Shown: positions 43,401 through 52,334, numbered from the stretch's first letter. The stretch is DNA of 64,000 nt from Ryuthela nishihirai (GCA_038380435.1 JAWZYU010000025.1:31844707-31908706); one strand, 5' to 3'. The notes: generated by a model from the letters alone, not told the origin. Numbers and translations are program-made.

Positions 43401-44008
43401 GCCCCCTAATCGCAGACATAGGGCAAAGACCCGTTCCCCCACCACTAAAGGCTGAAGCCATCTACACTGGAAGACTTCCTCCAATGTAGAATTTGACGAT
43501 GCCAATAGAAGCAAAGAGTTCAGGTGCCTGCGATGACCTCTGCTCAGGATTATCCACCAGCTGATAAACATATCCTGTGAATCTATTCACTTGGGGCTGT
43601 CAAACCCACAAACAAACAGAAAACACAGTGGAAGATTTTCCCTCCACAGAAGCCCACCAGTGCAGCAAAATCAGGATCCATAATCAAGCTCAAAGCCCTA
43701 TATCTGTCCAGTCCAGTGGGGTTATATGGTCAGCACCAGGACCCTGTGTGGTTGACCACTCCTCAGCAGGGTAGAAAAAAAGAAAAGTAGCCATAGTTGT
43801 CCAGATCAGTAGGCCACACTAATCTGGCAGCCGTCCCCTTCCGTTCACTTCCACAAGAGAGTATCTCTTTTGAAAGTTACTAACGGTCCGCACCACGAGA
43901 AGGCGGGGTCGGACATTAGGTGCTAGGCCTGGCCGGTTCTATGCATCATCACAGGGAATTGGTGCATAGCTCTCCTTCCAGTGACTACCTAGCTACCATT
44001 TACAGACC
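40423..44008 (-). mobile_element. Full-length RTE-type LINE, 3.59 kb, with TSD
   Basis: Flanked by an exact 11-bp duplication ACCCCTTGTAT (40,412-40,422 and 44,009-44,019) in the hAT unit. The 3' end on the minus strand is GGCTGCTTGAGG with four ATG units. The 5' end is GTGGTCTGTAAATGGTAGC, with a 5' UTR of about 547 bp (43,462-44,008) before the first ATG. This gives the family's true ends. Confidence 0.95.
40449..43461 (-). pseudogene. RTE endonuclease / reverse transcriptase, near-intact
   Basis: ATG at 43,461 (MASAFSGGG...). The APE-type endonuclease is at about 43,330-42,610 (SIGSWNVRT, LCLQDTRW, LVLGDFNAKVG, GSDHYLVKS). The reverse transcriptase is at about 41,940-41,200 (KSPGVDEIITEML, FVDFKKAFDSVD, GVRQGCILSPF, DYADDLAL), and the C-terminal RWFGHVARMNNYRLANRV at 40,640. 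Damage: TAA at about 42,566 where the other copy has Lys, TGA at about 41,983 (Cys codon), TAG at about 41,200 (Leu codon), and a deletion/frameshift at about 40,853. In the endonuclease motif other copies read LQETRW; here the Glu is Asp. About 1,000 codons. Acts in the nucleus on its own RNA. Confidence 0.9.
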
Positions 44009-44228
44009 ACCCCTTGTATAGACAGATAAAACTATAGTTATAGTATAACAATGGTTATTTTTATTTTGTTACTGGATCTAGCGACTTTTGAGCTCTCACA
44101 GCGTATCCCAAAAAATTTTACCGCTTACCCCACTTTGAGAACTCTTGCTCTAAATAACAAACCTTACTCAGTTAAATACAAATAATCATTTTCACTAGTT
44201 CGTAGCCATCTGTGTGAAAGTTGTTCGA

Positions 44229-44460
44229 TTACTCTTCGATATCATGGTTCTTGGAGGAGTAAAAGTCTCGACATCCGTTTTGGACTTTTTGAAATGTCTG
44301 AAACCGCCTACTTCGAAGAAAATAAGCCATAGAATGAAATAGATGGTAGGCAGAAGGAGCTAGCTTCAGACTATGAGCTAGGTAAGGAAGAAGTACTTTC
44401 TGTGGTTCGAAGTGAGGTGTGTGGCTTTGCGTCTTGGAGAAATACCTGAAGTCTTTAGCA
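44229..44460 (-). pseudogene. Mariner transposase C-terminal fragment, catalytic Asp lost
   Basis: The minus strand encodes AKPHTSLRTTES (about 44,430), then after a frame change LKLAPSAYHLFHSMAYFL and RRFQTFQKVQNGCRDFYSS. In mariner transposases the segment around LAPSDYHLF holds the third catalytic Asp; here Ala stands in its place. The fragment ends at TAA about 44,227. It lies between the hAT MITE and the Polinton-like block. Confidence 0.75.
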
Positions 44461-44682
44461 ATCCTAAATAGCGTTGAAGCATCACAGAGTGCACGCTCTC
44501 CAGTAGTGTAGTCGCAGAATAGGTCACACCCACGCACTGTGCTTTCCCCCCTGTGACGTCACCGGCCCCAAGCGCGAGGCCACTTTGGACTTTGACCCCT
44601 ATGTCGCAACTGTCATGGGATATGGTACCCGGTCGCACTCCTTATTAATATTCATATTTGACTCTCCCTTATTAAAAACCCG

Positions 44683-44760
44683 TGGCGCCATCTAGTGTAT
44701 ATAATGAGTACCATACTTAGAAAAACCCTCGATTTTAGTCATTATTTTCCAAAGACCTTG
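44683..44760 (+). promoter_or_regulatory. Upstream region shared with the 60.7 kb array
   Basis: TGGCGCCATCTAGTG followed by TATATAATGAGTACC, CTTAGAAAAACCCTC and ATTTTAGTCATTATT matches the repeat unit at 60.71-61.1 kb. It lies just upstream of the first Polinton gene and contains a TATA-like TATATAA at 44,696-44,702. A promoter or terminal-repeat function is inferred. Confidence 0.45.
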
Positions 44761-44853
44761 GAAAAAACCAAAGGTCATGGTCATGCTCCTGCTTCCAGAG
44801 GGCGCTGCTATCCCACGTTAAATAGGTGGCGACCGTCGAGTGCGTCATTGTTC

Positions 44854-45651
44854 ATGATGCAGGCTAGCAATCCAGATGCATGGTGTCTCGGTGAAGATGT
44901 TTACGTCGTACCTTTGCTGTTCAAAAATAAGTTTTCTCTGCACGTACGTCGCTACAAGAAATATGAAAATGGTGATCTCAATTACCCTACACCTGTGGGG
45001 GTTACCTTCTCCATACCTGAATGGGAGATTTTGTGTGCTACAGTGCCCCACATCGAGGACAAAGTGGAAATCGGTCCGGATCAGCAGACGTGGCACCTGA
45101 TGCCCAGTGTATGTGTGTTCATGTTCCGCAACGTAGGTGGCGAACGCTGTGTCGAGTTCATCAAAGAATCAGCCGACCAAACAACTCTACAGTTTCGCGT
45201 TGTGAGTCGCAGTATAACTCTGAACGCGTCGCAGTGGTTTACACTGGCTATCCATGTAGACGAAGTGATGCGGGTCGTGCAAAACGTGTATGGAACTCCC
45301 AAAGATCACCATCTCCGCAGGGCCATTGTAGAACATTGCGAATCAGTTCGACCTTTCCTGTTGGGACCTGTTTTCGGCGGCCCCGAGTGTGTACATCAGC
45401 TGCTGGTGAATATTTTACAGCAAGAACTAATACGTCTGATCCCGTTAGATGGACTACAACCGAAAGAAAAAATACCGGCCATCATTGAATGGTCTAGTGA
45501 CTTGGACATTAATACCTTAGCACAAGTGTTTGTGGATACAACCTGGAAACGAGGTTTGTTGAATTTTGTAGATTCTGGATTTGTGTGTACTCTAAAATGT
45601 AACACTTTTGTCGACGAGGCAAAAAATGAAATGTATAAATTAAACAAATAA
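44854..45651 (+). CDS. Polinton accessory protein with two PC4-like domains
   Basis: The frame is open from 44,695 (GTG; first ATG 44,704) to TAA at 45,649-45,651. I prefer ATG 44,854 because the 50 codons before it overlap the repeat-derived upstream region and look non-protein-like. Residues about 15-62 of this shorter form (FSLHVRRYKKYENG, VGVTFSIPEWEIL) and about 74-125 (RCVEFIKES, SRSITLNASQWFTL) both resemble the strand-strand-helix pattern of the PC4/p15 single-stranded-DNA-binding coactivator fold. The C-terminal half (about 140 residues, helical) is unrecognised. No stop or frameshift, unlike the capsid genes. It may bind DNA in transcription or replication. The domain call is by eye. 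Confidence 0.55.
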   Translation: MMQASNPDAWCLGEDVYVVPLLFKNKFSLHVRRYKKYENGDLNYPTPVGVTFSIPEWEILCATVPHIEDKVEIGPDQQTWHLMPSVCVFMFRNVGGERCVEFIKESADQTTLQFRVVSRSITLNASQWFTLAIHVDEVMRVVQNVYGTPKDHHLRRAIVEHCESVRPFLLGPVFGGPECVHQLLVNILQQELIRLIPLDGLQPKEKIPAIIEWSSDLDINTLAQVFVDTTWKRGLLNFVDSGFVCTLKCNTFVDEAKNEMYKLNK

Positions 45652-45705
45652 TTGTAACCTATATAATGTGTCTGTCTTTTCATCCTGTTTCATTTTAGTC
45701 TTGGT

Positions 45706-46032
45706 ATGGATAGGAGAAAGAAGGTGTTAGCTAGTGTCGGTAGTGTAATCGTAACAGTGTTAACCATAGTGGTGCTTGTATTAGAACTTGTGGCCCCTAG
45801 TAAAAATATTCAGTGTGGAGAGTCAAAAGCCTTAGACAGTGAATACAAAATTCGCGTGTGTAACTTAACAGTGGACATCAGACAGTTTATAGGAGACATC
45901 CCTACAGTTACAGATGTTACACTTTCGTTACATCAATGGCAAAACCTGGTGGGGTACGACGTCTGGGTGAAGCAGAAAACAAAACTTTGGAATCCCATTA
46001 TTTCGACCCTGAAAGAGGATTCGATAGTGTAA
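45706..46032 (+). CDS. Small membrane protein with one PC4-like domain
   Basis: 108 codons from ATG 45,706. Residues 3-6 are basic, residues 8-30 are a hydrophobic membrane segment (VLASVGSVIVTVLTIVVLVL), and residues 46-82 (NLTVDIRQF, VTLSLHQWQNL) resemble a PC4-like domain. The last 26 residues overlap the integrase start in another frame and may be accidental, so the natural end may be lost. It lies 54 bp after the previous gene, same strand. Joining a membrane anchor to a PC4-like module is unusual. Confidence 0.45.
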   Translation: MDRRKKVLASVGSVIVTVLTIVVLVLELVAPSKNIQCGESKALDSEYKIRVCNLTVDIRQFIGDIPTVTDVTLSLHQWQNLVGYDVWVKQKTKLWNPIISTLKEDSIV

Positions 46033-47000
46033 AAAAGTTAGCTCTGAATACAGGGCTGCCACTCAAACTCGTCCGAGAGTGGTTTGAAAAGAAATCCGCC
46101 TACACGCTACATAGACCTGTTCGCAGAAATTTCCCCTGTAACAAAGTTTACGTCACAGGGTTAGACGAACAATGGCAAGCCGATCTCGTAGTTATGAAAA
46201 ATCTAACTCGCTTCAATGATGGTTATCACTACATATTAACGGTCATCGATGTGTTCTCAAGGTATGGGTGGGCAATGCCTATGAAGGCAAAAACAGGGAA
46301 AGAAATGGTGTCGGCTTTCAAAAAAATCCTTTCCAAGGGGCGATCTCCCATGAATTTAAATACGGATCAAGGTACCGAATTTACCAACAGAGTATTCCAG
46401 AAATTCCTGAAAATGAAAGGTATTCGGTTCTTCGTCACCTATTCTGACAAAAAAGCAGCTGTGGTGGAGAGATGGAATTGCACACTACGGGAGAGACTGG
46501 GGAGATATTATACACGCAATAACACCTACCAGTACTTGGATGTACTGCAACGTGTTGTACGAGGATACAATGCTGCAGTTCATAGTGCACACGATATGGC
46601 TCCCAAAGACCTGACCTTACGCAATGAGGATGCTGTCTGGGTTCGACTCTATGGCAATCCAACTAAAATAAAAGAAAAACCAGCATTTAAAGTGGGGGAC
46701 ACGGTTCGACTAGCCAGTCTAAAAGTACCCTTCAAGAAGGCAGGTATGCATTTGTGGACTGAAGAAATTTTTATAGTCAACAAGGTGTTACAACGTGAGC
46801 CCTCTGTATACATCATACGGGATTCCAAGGGAGAAGTGTTGAAGGGCACATTCTATAAATCGGAACTACAAAAAGTGACCGAACTCGAACTTTACACTGT
46901 TGAGAAAATAATCGAGAGAAAAGGTCAAAAGGCACTGGTCAAATTTCGCGGTTATCCCAAACCTTCGTGGATTCCTAAAAAATGGATAGTTCCTACCTGA
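45936..47000 (+). CDS. Polinton retroviral-type integrase, complete
   Basis: 354 residues, intact. It would join element ends to chromosomal DNA in the nucleus. The N-terminal part (about 20-70) is HTH-like with YTLHRPVRRNFP, usual for Polinton integrases. The RNase-H-fold catalytic core has Asp83 (QWQADLVVM), Asp144 (NTDQGTEF) and Glu178 (VVERWN), the DDE triad. An SH3-like segment follows at about 250-310 (FKVGDTVRL), then a chromodomain-like end at about 319-350 (YTVEKIIERKG, LVKFRGYPKPSWIPKKW). The start is uncertain, because the first about 15 codons differ from those of the inverted copy at 49.8 kb. The end overlaps the next frame by 19 bp if that frame starts at 46,982. Confidence 0.92.
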   Translation: MAKPGGVRRLGEAENKTLESHYFDPERGFDSVKKLALNTGLPLKLVREWFEKKSAYTLHRPVRRNFPCNKVYVTGLDEQWQADLVVMKNLTRFNDGYHYILTVIDVFSRYGWAMPMKAKTGKEMVSAFKKILSKGRSPMNLNTDQGTEFTNRVFQKFLKMKGIRFFVTYSDKKAAVVERWNCTLRERLGRYYTRNNTYQYLDVLQRVVRGYNAAVHSAHDMAPKDLTLRNEDAVWVRLYGNPTKIKEKPAFKVGDTVRLASLKVPFKKAGMHLWTEEIFIVNKVLQREPSVYIIRDSKGEVLKGTFYKSELQKVTELELYTVEKIIERKGQKALVKFRGYPKPSWIPKKWIVPT

Positions 47001-47011
47001 CCCGACCCTCC

Positions 47012-48023
47012 ATGGCTAGTCAGAATATTTACCCAAACAATTCGCAGAGTGATTTCATGGTTCATCTAGCACAACCCCTAGGACTAAGTGGAAAACGGAA
47101 AGTGGGACGAGCAGAAGTTCACTTACCCGTGAGCTGGTACAATGTGGATGGTTCTAATGACACGTTTCAATATTATGCTCCTGCTCCCTCTGAAGAATAC
47201 TGGAAAATCAAGCTTAAACCAGGCAAAATTACTCGAATGGAACTGTTGTCTCACCTCTCCACTCAGCTCCCCAAAGAAATAATAGTGTCCTATAACAGTG
47301 GTTACTGGGTATTCAAACCAAGTGAGGGATGCGGTTTGATGTTCCCTAAAGCGAATTTCGGCAGGCTTCTGTGTGTCAGAGAGGGAAAAGTTGACAAACT
47401 CTTCCACCAGCGATTTACTACCAAACTGTACAATACTGCAACATTCGATACAGATGACGATTGTTATTTCTATGTGATTCCTCCAGGTAGTTCCACGAAC
47501 GAAAGATACCCCACAGACGATACGAAACTGCTGAATCATTATTCGATGCGATGAACCAGGTCATGCCCTACAAGTTGAGAAAAGCTTTCCATTTCAAGCA
47601 ACAGGACGATCACACAATGTTGATGGATGCAGACAAACTACATTTCATTAAATTTTCTCATTCGAACCCTGGAATAGGAGACATGCTAGGAAACAATAAA
47701 TTAGATTTTCCATTGAATAAAGCCACGGGTGACTACCCCATCGATATGAACAGAGGAATGACGGTATTTATTTGTATTCAGACCTGATTGCACCTCAGTT
47801 GTTAGGTGATACTCATGGTGAACTGTTGCGTGTTGTGAATCCTGCCATCAGAACCAGTAATAACAAAGCCATCGTTGCAGTGTATCAACAACCTGATTAC
47901 TACCCCCTGGCAAGAAACAGTTTCGAGAGTGTGAGAATCTTCCTTCGTACCGATACAGGGGAACCTCTGCATTTTAAATTCGGTAAAGTTTTAGTCAAGT
48001 TACATTTCTGCCATGAGGGTTAA
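47012..48023 (+). pseudogene. Minor capsid (penton-like) gene, two frameshifts
   Basis: The likely start is ATG 47,012 (MASQNIYPNNSQSDF); an in-frame ATG at 46,982 overlaps the integrase. The family is the single-jelly-roll penton-like protein of Polintons/adintoviruses. It shows the typical N-terminal NNSQSDFMVHL and, near the end, YSDLIAPQLLGDTHGELLRVV. Frame changes near 47,550 and 47,780 split it into three frames; otherwise the order and length (about 335 codons) are as in the family. It ends at TAA 48,021-48,023, overlapping the next gene's probable ATG (48,013). Confidence 0.82.
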
Positions 48024-48402
48024 ATTCGTCCCCCCTTCTGCAGACACCTTATGTGAGCTACTACAAGAGCCAAACGGGGCAGGGTGTGTTCAGGGGCCCT
48101 CGTTATCAGAGAGGTTATGGGCTCGGTAGCATCTTTGCCACTATTGGACGTTTCATCAGCCCTCTCGTATGACTAGTGCTGTCCACCCTACGTAAGGGCA
48201 GGATACGGTTCGTTTCAGAGATGGCCCAAGGACAAAACTTCAAAACTGCCGCCAAAGCAGGGCTGCATGAAGCCGGTGTAGACCTATTGCAACGCGCCAC
48301 TTCCAAGTTGCAGGGAGGAAAAAGAAAAAACGTCGCCGTCATCATCCTAGTGTTCATAAAGTGAAGAGACTCTGTACTGTGAAGGACGTGTTTTCATCAT
48401 GA
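48013..48402 (+). pseudogene. X-like virion core protein gene, frameshifted
   Basis: A small basic protein. After a frame change in a run of six C (48,029-48,034), the frame encodes PYVSYYKSQTGQGVF and RYQRGYGLGSIFATIGRFI. Aromatic-Gly segments of this type are typical of Polinton/adintovirus proteins compared with adenovirus core protein X. A stop at 48,170-48,172 and another frame follow (AQGQNFKTAAKAG, EAGVDLLQRATSKLQ). A last shift in an A run leads to an Arg/Lys-rich end and KDVFSS with TGA at 48,400-48,402. That stop overlaps the capsid ATG (48,399) as ATGA. Confidence 0.72.
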
Positions 48403-49378
48403 GCATTCAGAAAATTCACGCTGATTCTGGTGACTGTACCAATTCCGAACTGGACCTGTTTCTGGTTCCCCCCACTGTCTCTCAACTGGAAAGAGGCTCC
48501 TATGTCAATTTTTTACCTGTGGCTCTACTGGAAGGTAATGTTCCACTTGAATTCATCGTGAAGAGGACAGACGATTACATTGATCTATCCCGCTGTCTCC
48601 TGCGCCTCATCTTGAAAATTGTGAAATCCGACGGTACACCCCCGTCGGAAGTGATTGCCCCCTGCAACCATTTCTTCCATGCCTTCATCAATCAAGTAGA
48701 CGTCTTCCTCAACGATCACCTAGTGAGTGCTTCTCACACCCTGTACCCCTACAGGGCGTACCTGGAGACTCTAATGAATTACGTTACCGATGCCACGCGA
48801 AGTCAGCTTGGTACATCACTCTGGTACCTCTACACCCCTGGTAAAATGGAACTGACCAGTCGGGAGAACGAGGGATGGCATCAGCGCAAGGGGTACGTCA
48901 AGTTAACAGGTATCGAACTCATCTCGTGGATCCATGCAGACCTGTTCAACCAAGGTTACCTACTCAATCAGGTCGATCTGAGACTGCGTTTGTCAAGATC
49001 CAAGCCCGAATTCTGTCTCGTGACAGGTGAAGAGGACCCCTCTTACAAAGTACAGATTCGCAAAGCTGAATTTTTCGTGCGCAAAGTCAAACCCACTTCC
49101 GGTGTCATCCTTGCACACACTCGCGTACTGGGCTCAGAGAGTGCCAAGTACCCCCTACGTAGAACGGATTTACGCATGTTCTCCATCGCTGCAGGTCTGA
49201 CAAGTGTGAACCGTGACAATTTATTTCTTGGTCAACTTCCGGTCTGGTACTGGGCATGGTGGAAAGTACCAGTCTGAATGGATCGTACGAAAAAAATCCC
49301 TTCAACTTCCAACATTTCGACTTAAACTACATCAGCCTTCACATTGACAGTGATCAAGTTTGGAAATTTAAAATCTGA
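48399..49378 (+). pseudogene. Double-jelly-roll major capsid gene, frameshifted and truncated
   Basis: Starts at ATG 48,399 with MSIQKIHADSGDCTNSELDL. This family is annotated in animal genomes as F54H12.2-like and is the major capsid (hexon-like) protein of Polintons. Typical parts seen: LDLFLVPPTVSQLERG, HAFINQVDVFLNDHLVS and YPYRAYLETLMNYVTDA. The main frame ends at 49,277. A frameshift at about 49,235 continues the protein in another frame (VLGMVESTSLNGSYEKNPFN) to TGA 49,376-49,378, where family similarity stops abruptly. The C-terminal jelly roll is largely missing, lost at the junction with the inverted integrase copy. Confidence 0.85.
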
Positions 49379-49393
49379 ATAATAATCTTAATC

Positions 49394-49850
49394 TCTGTTG
49401 GTAAATTCGGTACCTTGATCCGTATTTAAATTCATGGGTGATCGATCGCCCCTTGGAAAGGATGTTTTTGAAAGCCGACACCATTTCTTTCCCTGTTTTT
49501 GCCTTCATAGGCACTGCCCACCCATACCTTGAGAACACATCGATGACCGTTAATATGTAGTGATAACCGTCATTGAAGCGAGTTAGATTTTTCATAACTA
49601 CGAGATCGGCTTGCCATTGTTCGTCTAACCCTGTGACGTAAACTTTGTTACGGGGGAAATTTCTGCGAACAGGTCTATGTAGCGTGTAGGCGGATTGCTT
49701 TTCAAACCACTCTCGGACGAGTTTGAGTGACAGCCCAGTATTCAGAGCTAACTTTTTTACACTATCGAATCCTCTTTCAGGGTCGAAATAATGGGATTCC
49801 AAAGCTTTGTTTTCTGCTTCACCCAGACGTCGTGCTTCACCAGACGCCAA
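49394..49850 (-). pseudogene. Inverted partial second copy of the integrase
   Basis: Minus-strand counterpart of 45,950-46,392, nearly identical (differences such as ENKALES for ENKTLES, LSLKL for LPLKL). It contains the first catalytic Asp (QWQADLVVM) but stops before the second, after an extra GATC and a frame change at about 49,440. Its first codons (ASGEARRLGEAENK) differ from the main copy. With the intact gene it makes a ~450-bp inverted repeat around about 3 kb. Confidence 0.9.
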
Positions 49851-49958
49851 AAACGAGAAACGTCTCTTACAGGTAAATAAATTTAAAAATTCATAATAAA
49901 TGTATTTGAAAAAAATTACACAGATTACCTATAGATATCGAATTCTATACAATATTTA

Positions 49959-50018
49959 TGTAGAAAAATTATTGCCGACTTTGGGGGATAAAAACCGTCG
50001 GCAATAAATTTTTCCACA
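49959..50018. other. Strong hairpin between Polinton and RTE remnants
   Basis: Arms TGTAGAAAAATTATTGCCGA and TCGGCAATAAATTTTTCCAC pair over about 21 bp with one mismatch and one bulge, around a 17-base loop that contains GGGGGATAAAAA. It could be a tiny MITE or an element end. Confidence 0.7.
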
Positions 50019-50024
50019 AAAGTA

Positions 50025-52036
50025 TTTAGTAAACTTAACAGTTTGAAAATAACTAACACCTACTACAAACAATGGAGCATTTATAAACACACATGGATTT
50101 CACATTATGGGGTCCATAAGAATATGATCGATTATATATTAATTAACAGAAAATGGACTAGTTCGGTTAGGAATACCAGATCATATAGGGGAGCCCATAT
50201 TGGTCTGACGATTACCTGATCAAAAGTGTCTTGCAACTGAAGATTAAAAACTGTTGTGCTAAGGTTAAGAGAATTACCTTTAACACTGAAGCTCTGAAAG
50301 ATCCAGATATAGCCATAGCATACCATGATCGGTCATTATGACAATCGTGGTTTGCTTATTACTGAAGTTGAGAAAGCATGGCATCAGATTAAACAGGCTT
50401 TTCTTGAAACTAATGATATTCTTTTGGATAAAATGAAACAGAGGAGAACAAGTTATTTGAGTGATAAAGCCATAGAGCTGATTTCTGAAAGAAGAAATTT
50501 CAGAAATAATTTAATTCAACATCCTACTAGTCCTAACAGATGGTATTACAAAGAGCTTAATAAAGGTGTAAAGGAATAGTTAATAGCTAAGGAGAATTTT
50601 TGACTTGATAGCTTGGCTGGCAAAGTAGAGGAATCAGCTAAACAGCACAATAGCAAGGAGTTGTACCAGATAGTTAATGTTTTGTGTAGGAAGAAACGGA
50701 TAGGTACACTGGGATTGAAGGATAAACATGGTAAGGCTGTTGAAAGAGATGTACGAAACATTGCGGCTAGTCCTACTCACATTGTTTGAAATGAGAACAA
50801 ATGCATTACTGGCTTTAATGTTGGCCCTATATCACATTCTGAAGTTACTTTGTCTATCACTAAATTAAAGCTACATAAATTCCTAGTAGATGAAATTAAC
50901 ACTGAAATGCTTAGAGCTGGGAACATTTGTGTTGTCACATGGCGGATTGAAATTTTGGACATCTTTTATAGAAAAGGCATTCTAAGGATTTTACCAGAGG
51001 AATTATTATCCCGATTTTTTTAAAAAAGGTGATCACAATTCTTGTGATAACTATAGGGTATCCGCTTATTTTCTGTTCCAGGTAAAGTTCTTTGCATTAT
51101 TGTGCTTAATAGAATTAAGAATTTGGCTGATGGATAACTGCGTTATAAGCAGTGTGGATTCAGAAGTGGTAGGGGTGTTAAGATTAAGTATTTTCACTTA
51201 GGCAGATTGTTGAGAAATGCTTAGAGTTTAGAAACTAGTGGTTACTAGCTTTATAGATTTCAAAAAAGCTTTTGACTCTGTTGATCTACTTAATTTGTGG
51301 TTGATCGTTAGATCGTACGGAATATCTGACAAGCTAGTAGAATGAAAGCTCTCTATAACAACACTGAATCATGTGTAAGAGTTGGTAAAGCTTGTAACAA
51401 TTGGTTTAGCATTGCTAATTGAGTTAGACAAGGGCGCCTTTTGTCTCCTTTTCTTTTAAATTTTATTATTAGGTTATACGGAATTCCTTGCAAGGGAAAG
51501 ATTTTTGTCCTTAATGGTCTAGAGTAGTGGTTCTCAACCTTTTATGCTTCACGTACCCCCTGGAAATGTGTATGTAATCCCCTTGTATAGATAGATAGAA
51601 CTATAGTTATAGTATAACAATGGTTATTTTTACTTTGTTACTAGATCTAGCGACTTTTGAGCTCTCACGGCGTACCCCAAAAACTTTTACCGCGTACCCC
51701 ACATTGAGAACCCTTAGTCTAGGGTTTTCAAAATTTATTATTTAGATTATGTGGATGATTTGTCCCTTTTGGTTAATGATGTTGAGAAGATGAATTCTTT
51801 CATTAGGCCTGTCGTTGAGACTGGTAATAGAATAGATTTGGTGACAAACAGAGAGAAAACTAACGTAAAGAAAATTGGTCAGGCAGATATTTCTTTGAAC
51901 GGTTTCACTCTTGAGCAAGTATCTCAGTTTAATTATATTAGGAGATGTTTAACAGATATTGGTGATGTGTGGCATAAGATAAAGGGAAAAATAAGAATTG
52001 TTGCTGTGACGTTTAAAAATCTTTGCAGAGTGGTTT
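50025..52036 (+). mobile_element. RTE-type LINE, old degenerate copy
   Basis: Aligns with the RTE from the C-terminal endonuclease (ITNTYYK-equivalent, about 50,050) through RT remnants (VDFKKAF-equivalent at 51,260, YVDDLSLL at 51,745) to SQFNYIRRCLTDIGDV (about 51,930). It is more diverged than the other copies, with many stops, and may be an older subfamily. The 3' end is replaced by a SINE1 piece at 52,037. A hAT MITE sits in it. Confidence 0.88.
51525..51716. mobile_element. hAT MITE, simple 192-bp form
   Basis: Ends TAGTGGTTCTCAACCTTT and CATTGAGAACCCTTA. The 8-bp duplication is GTCTAGAG (51,517-51,524) and GTCTAGGG (51,717-51,724). It is inserted in the RTE just before the RT active-site region. 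It gives the unexpanded form of the element at 39.3 kb. Confidence 0.9.
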
Positions 52037-52239
52037 GCGCGGCTTAACTTCCCATCCGACGGATGGCGTTCTTTCCAAGCCCATCGGTGTCCCCTACGGT
52101 GTTTCCAAGCCCATCGGTGATCGTGGGCAGGACGAAGAATTTTGTAGAGATAAATCTCAACGCTGACCCAGCTGGGACTCGAGCCTGGGAACTACAGATT
52201 ACGAACCTGACGCGTTACCGACTGAGTCAACCCCGTCCC
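52037..52239 (-). repeat. SINE1 5' half
   Basis: From GGCTTAACTTCCCATCCGAC to the tRNA head (CGTTACCGACTGAGTCAACC in antisense). It carries a short internal duplication of TTTCCAAGCCCATCGGTG. The 3' half is absent, so it fuses directly with the RTE remnant. Confidence 0.87.
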
Positions 52240-52334
52240 TGTACATGGTTTATAGGAGGTTTTATATTAGCGTATATGCAATAGTTTACTATAGGGGAAC
52301 CCAAATTAAGAGAATTTGTACTTACGTGGAGGTA

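Larger units (their letters stand above)
39323..44147. mobile_element. hAT MITE expanded by tandem repeats and an RTE
   Basis: Ends CAGTGGTTCTGAACATT and ...CCCCACTTTGAGAACTCTTG, with 8-bp duplication CTCTAAGT (39,315-39,322) and CTCTAAAT (44,148-44,155). The simple version is at 51,525-51,716 (192 bp). Here the left half is repeated about 8.6 times and the right half lies beyond the RTE, at 44,020-44,147. Confidence 0.85.
44502..49860 (+). mobile_element. Polinton/Maverick (adintovirus-like) fragment
   Basis: Gene order: two-domain PC4-like protein, small membrane/PC4-like protein, integrase, penton-like, X-like core, major capsid, then an inverted integrase start. Integrase plus these capsid genes is diagnostic of Polintons/adintoviruses. 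DNA polymerase B, packaging ATPase and protease are absent, so this is partial. The left border near AGTAGTG (44,502) is tentative, chosen because a similar AGTAGTG precedes related sequence at 60,485. The right border is where decayed RTE sequence begins (about 50,025). Confidence 0.8.

Noticed and set aside
42773..43455. Plus-strand frames of 60-90 codons in the RTE
   Set aside because: They are antisense to the endonuclease domain and recur in the other RTE copy only because of homology.
45021..45488. A 155-codon frame overlapping the PC4-like gene
   Set aside because: It is a shadow frame; the other frame has the better protein character and gene spacing.
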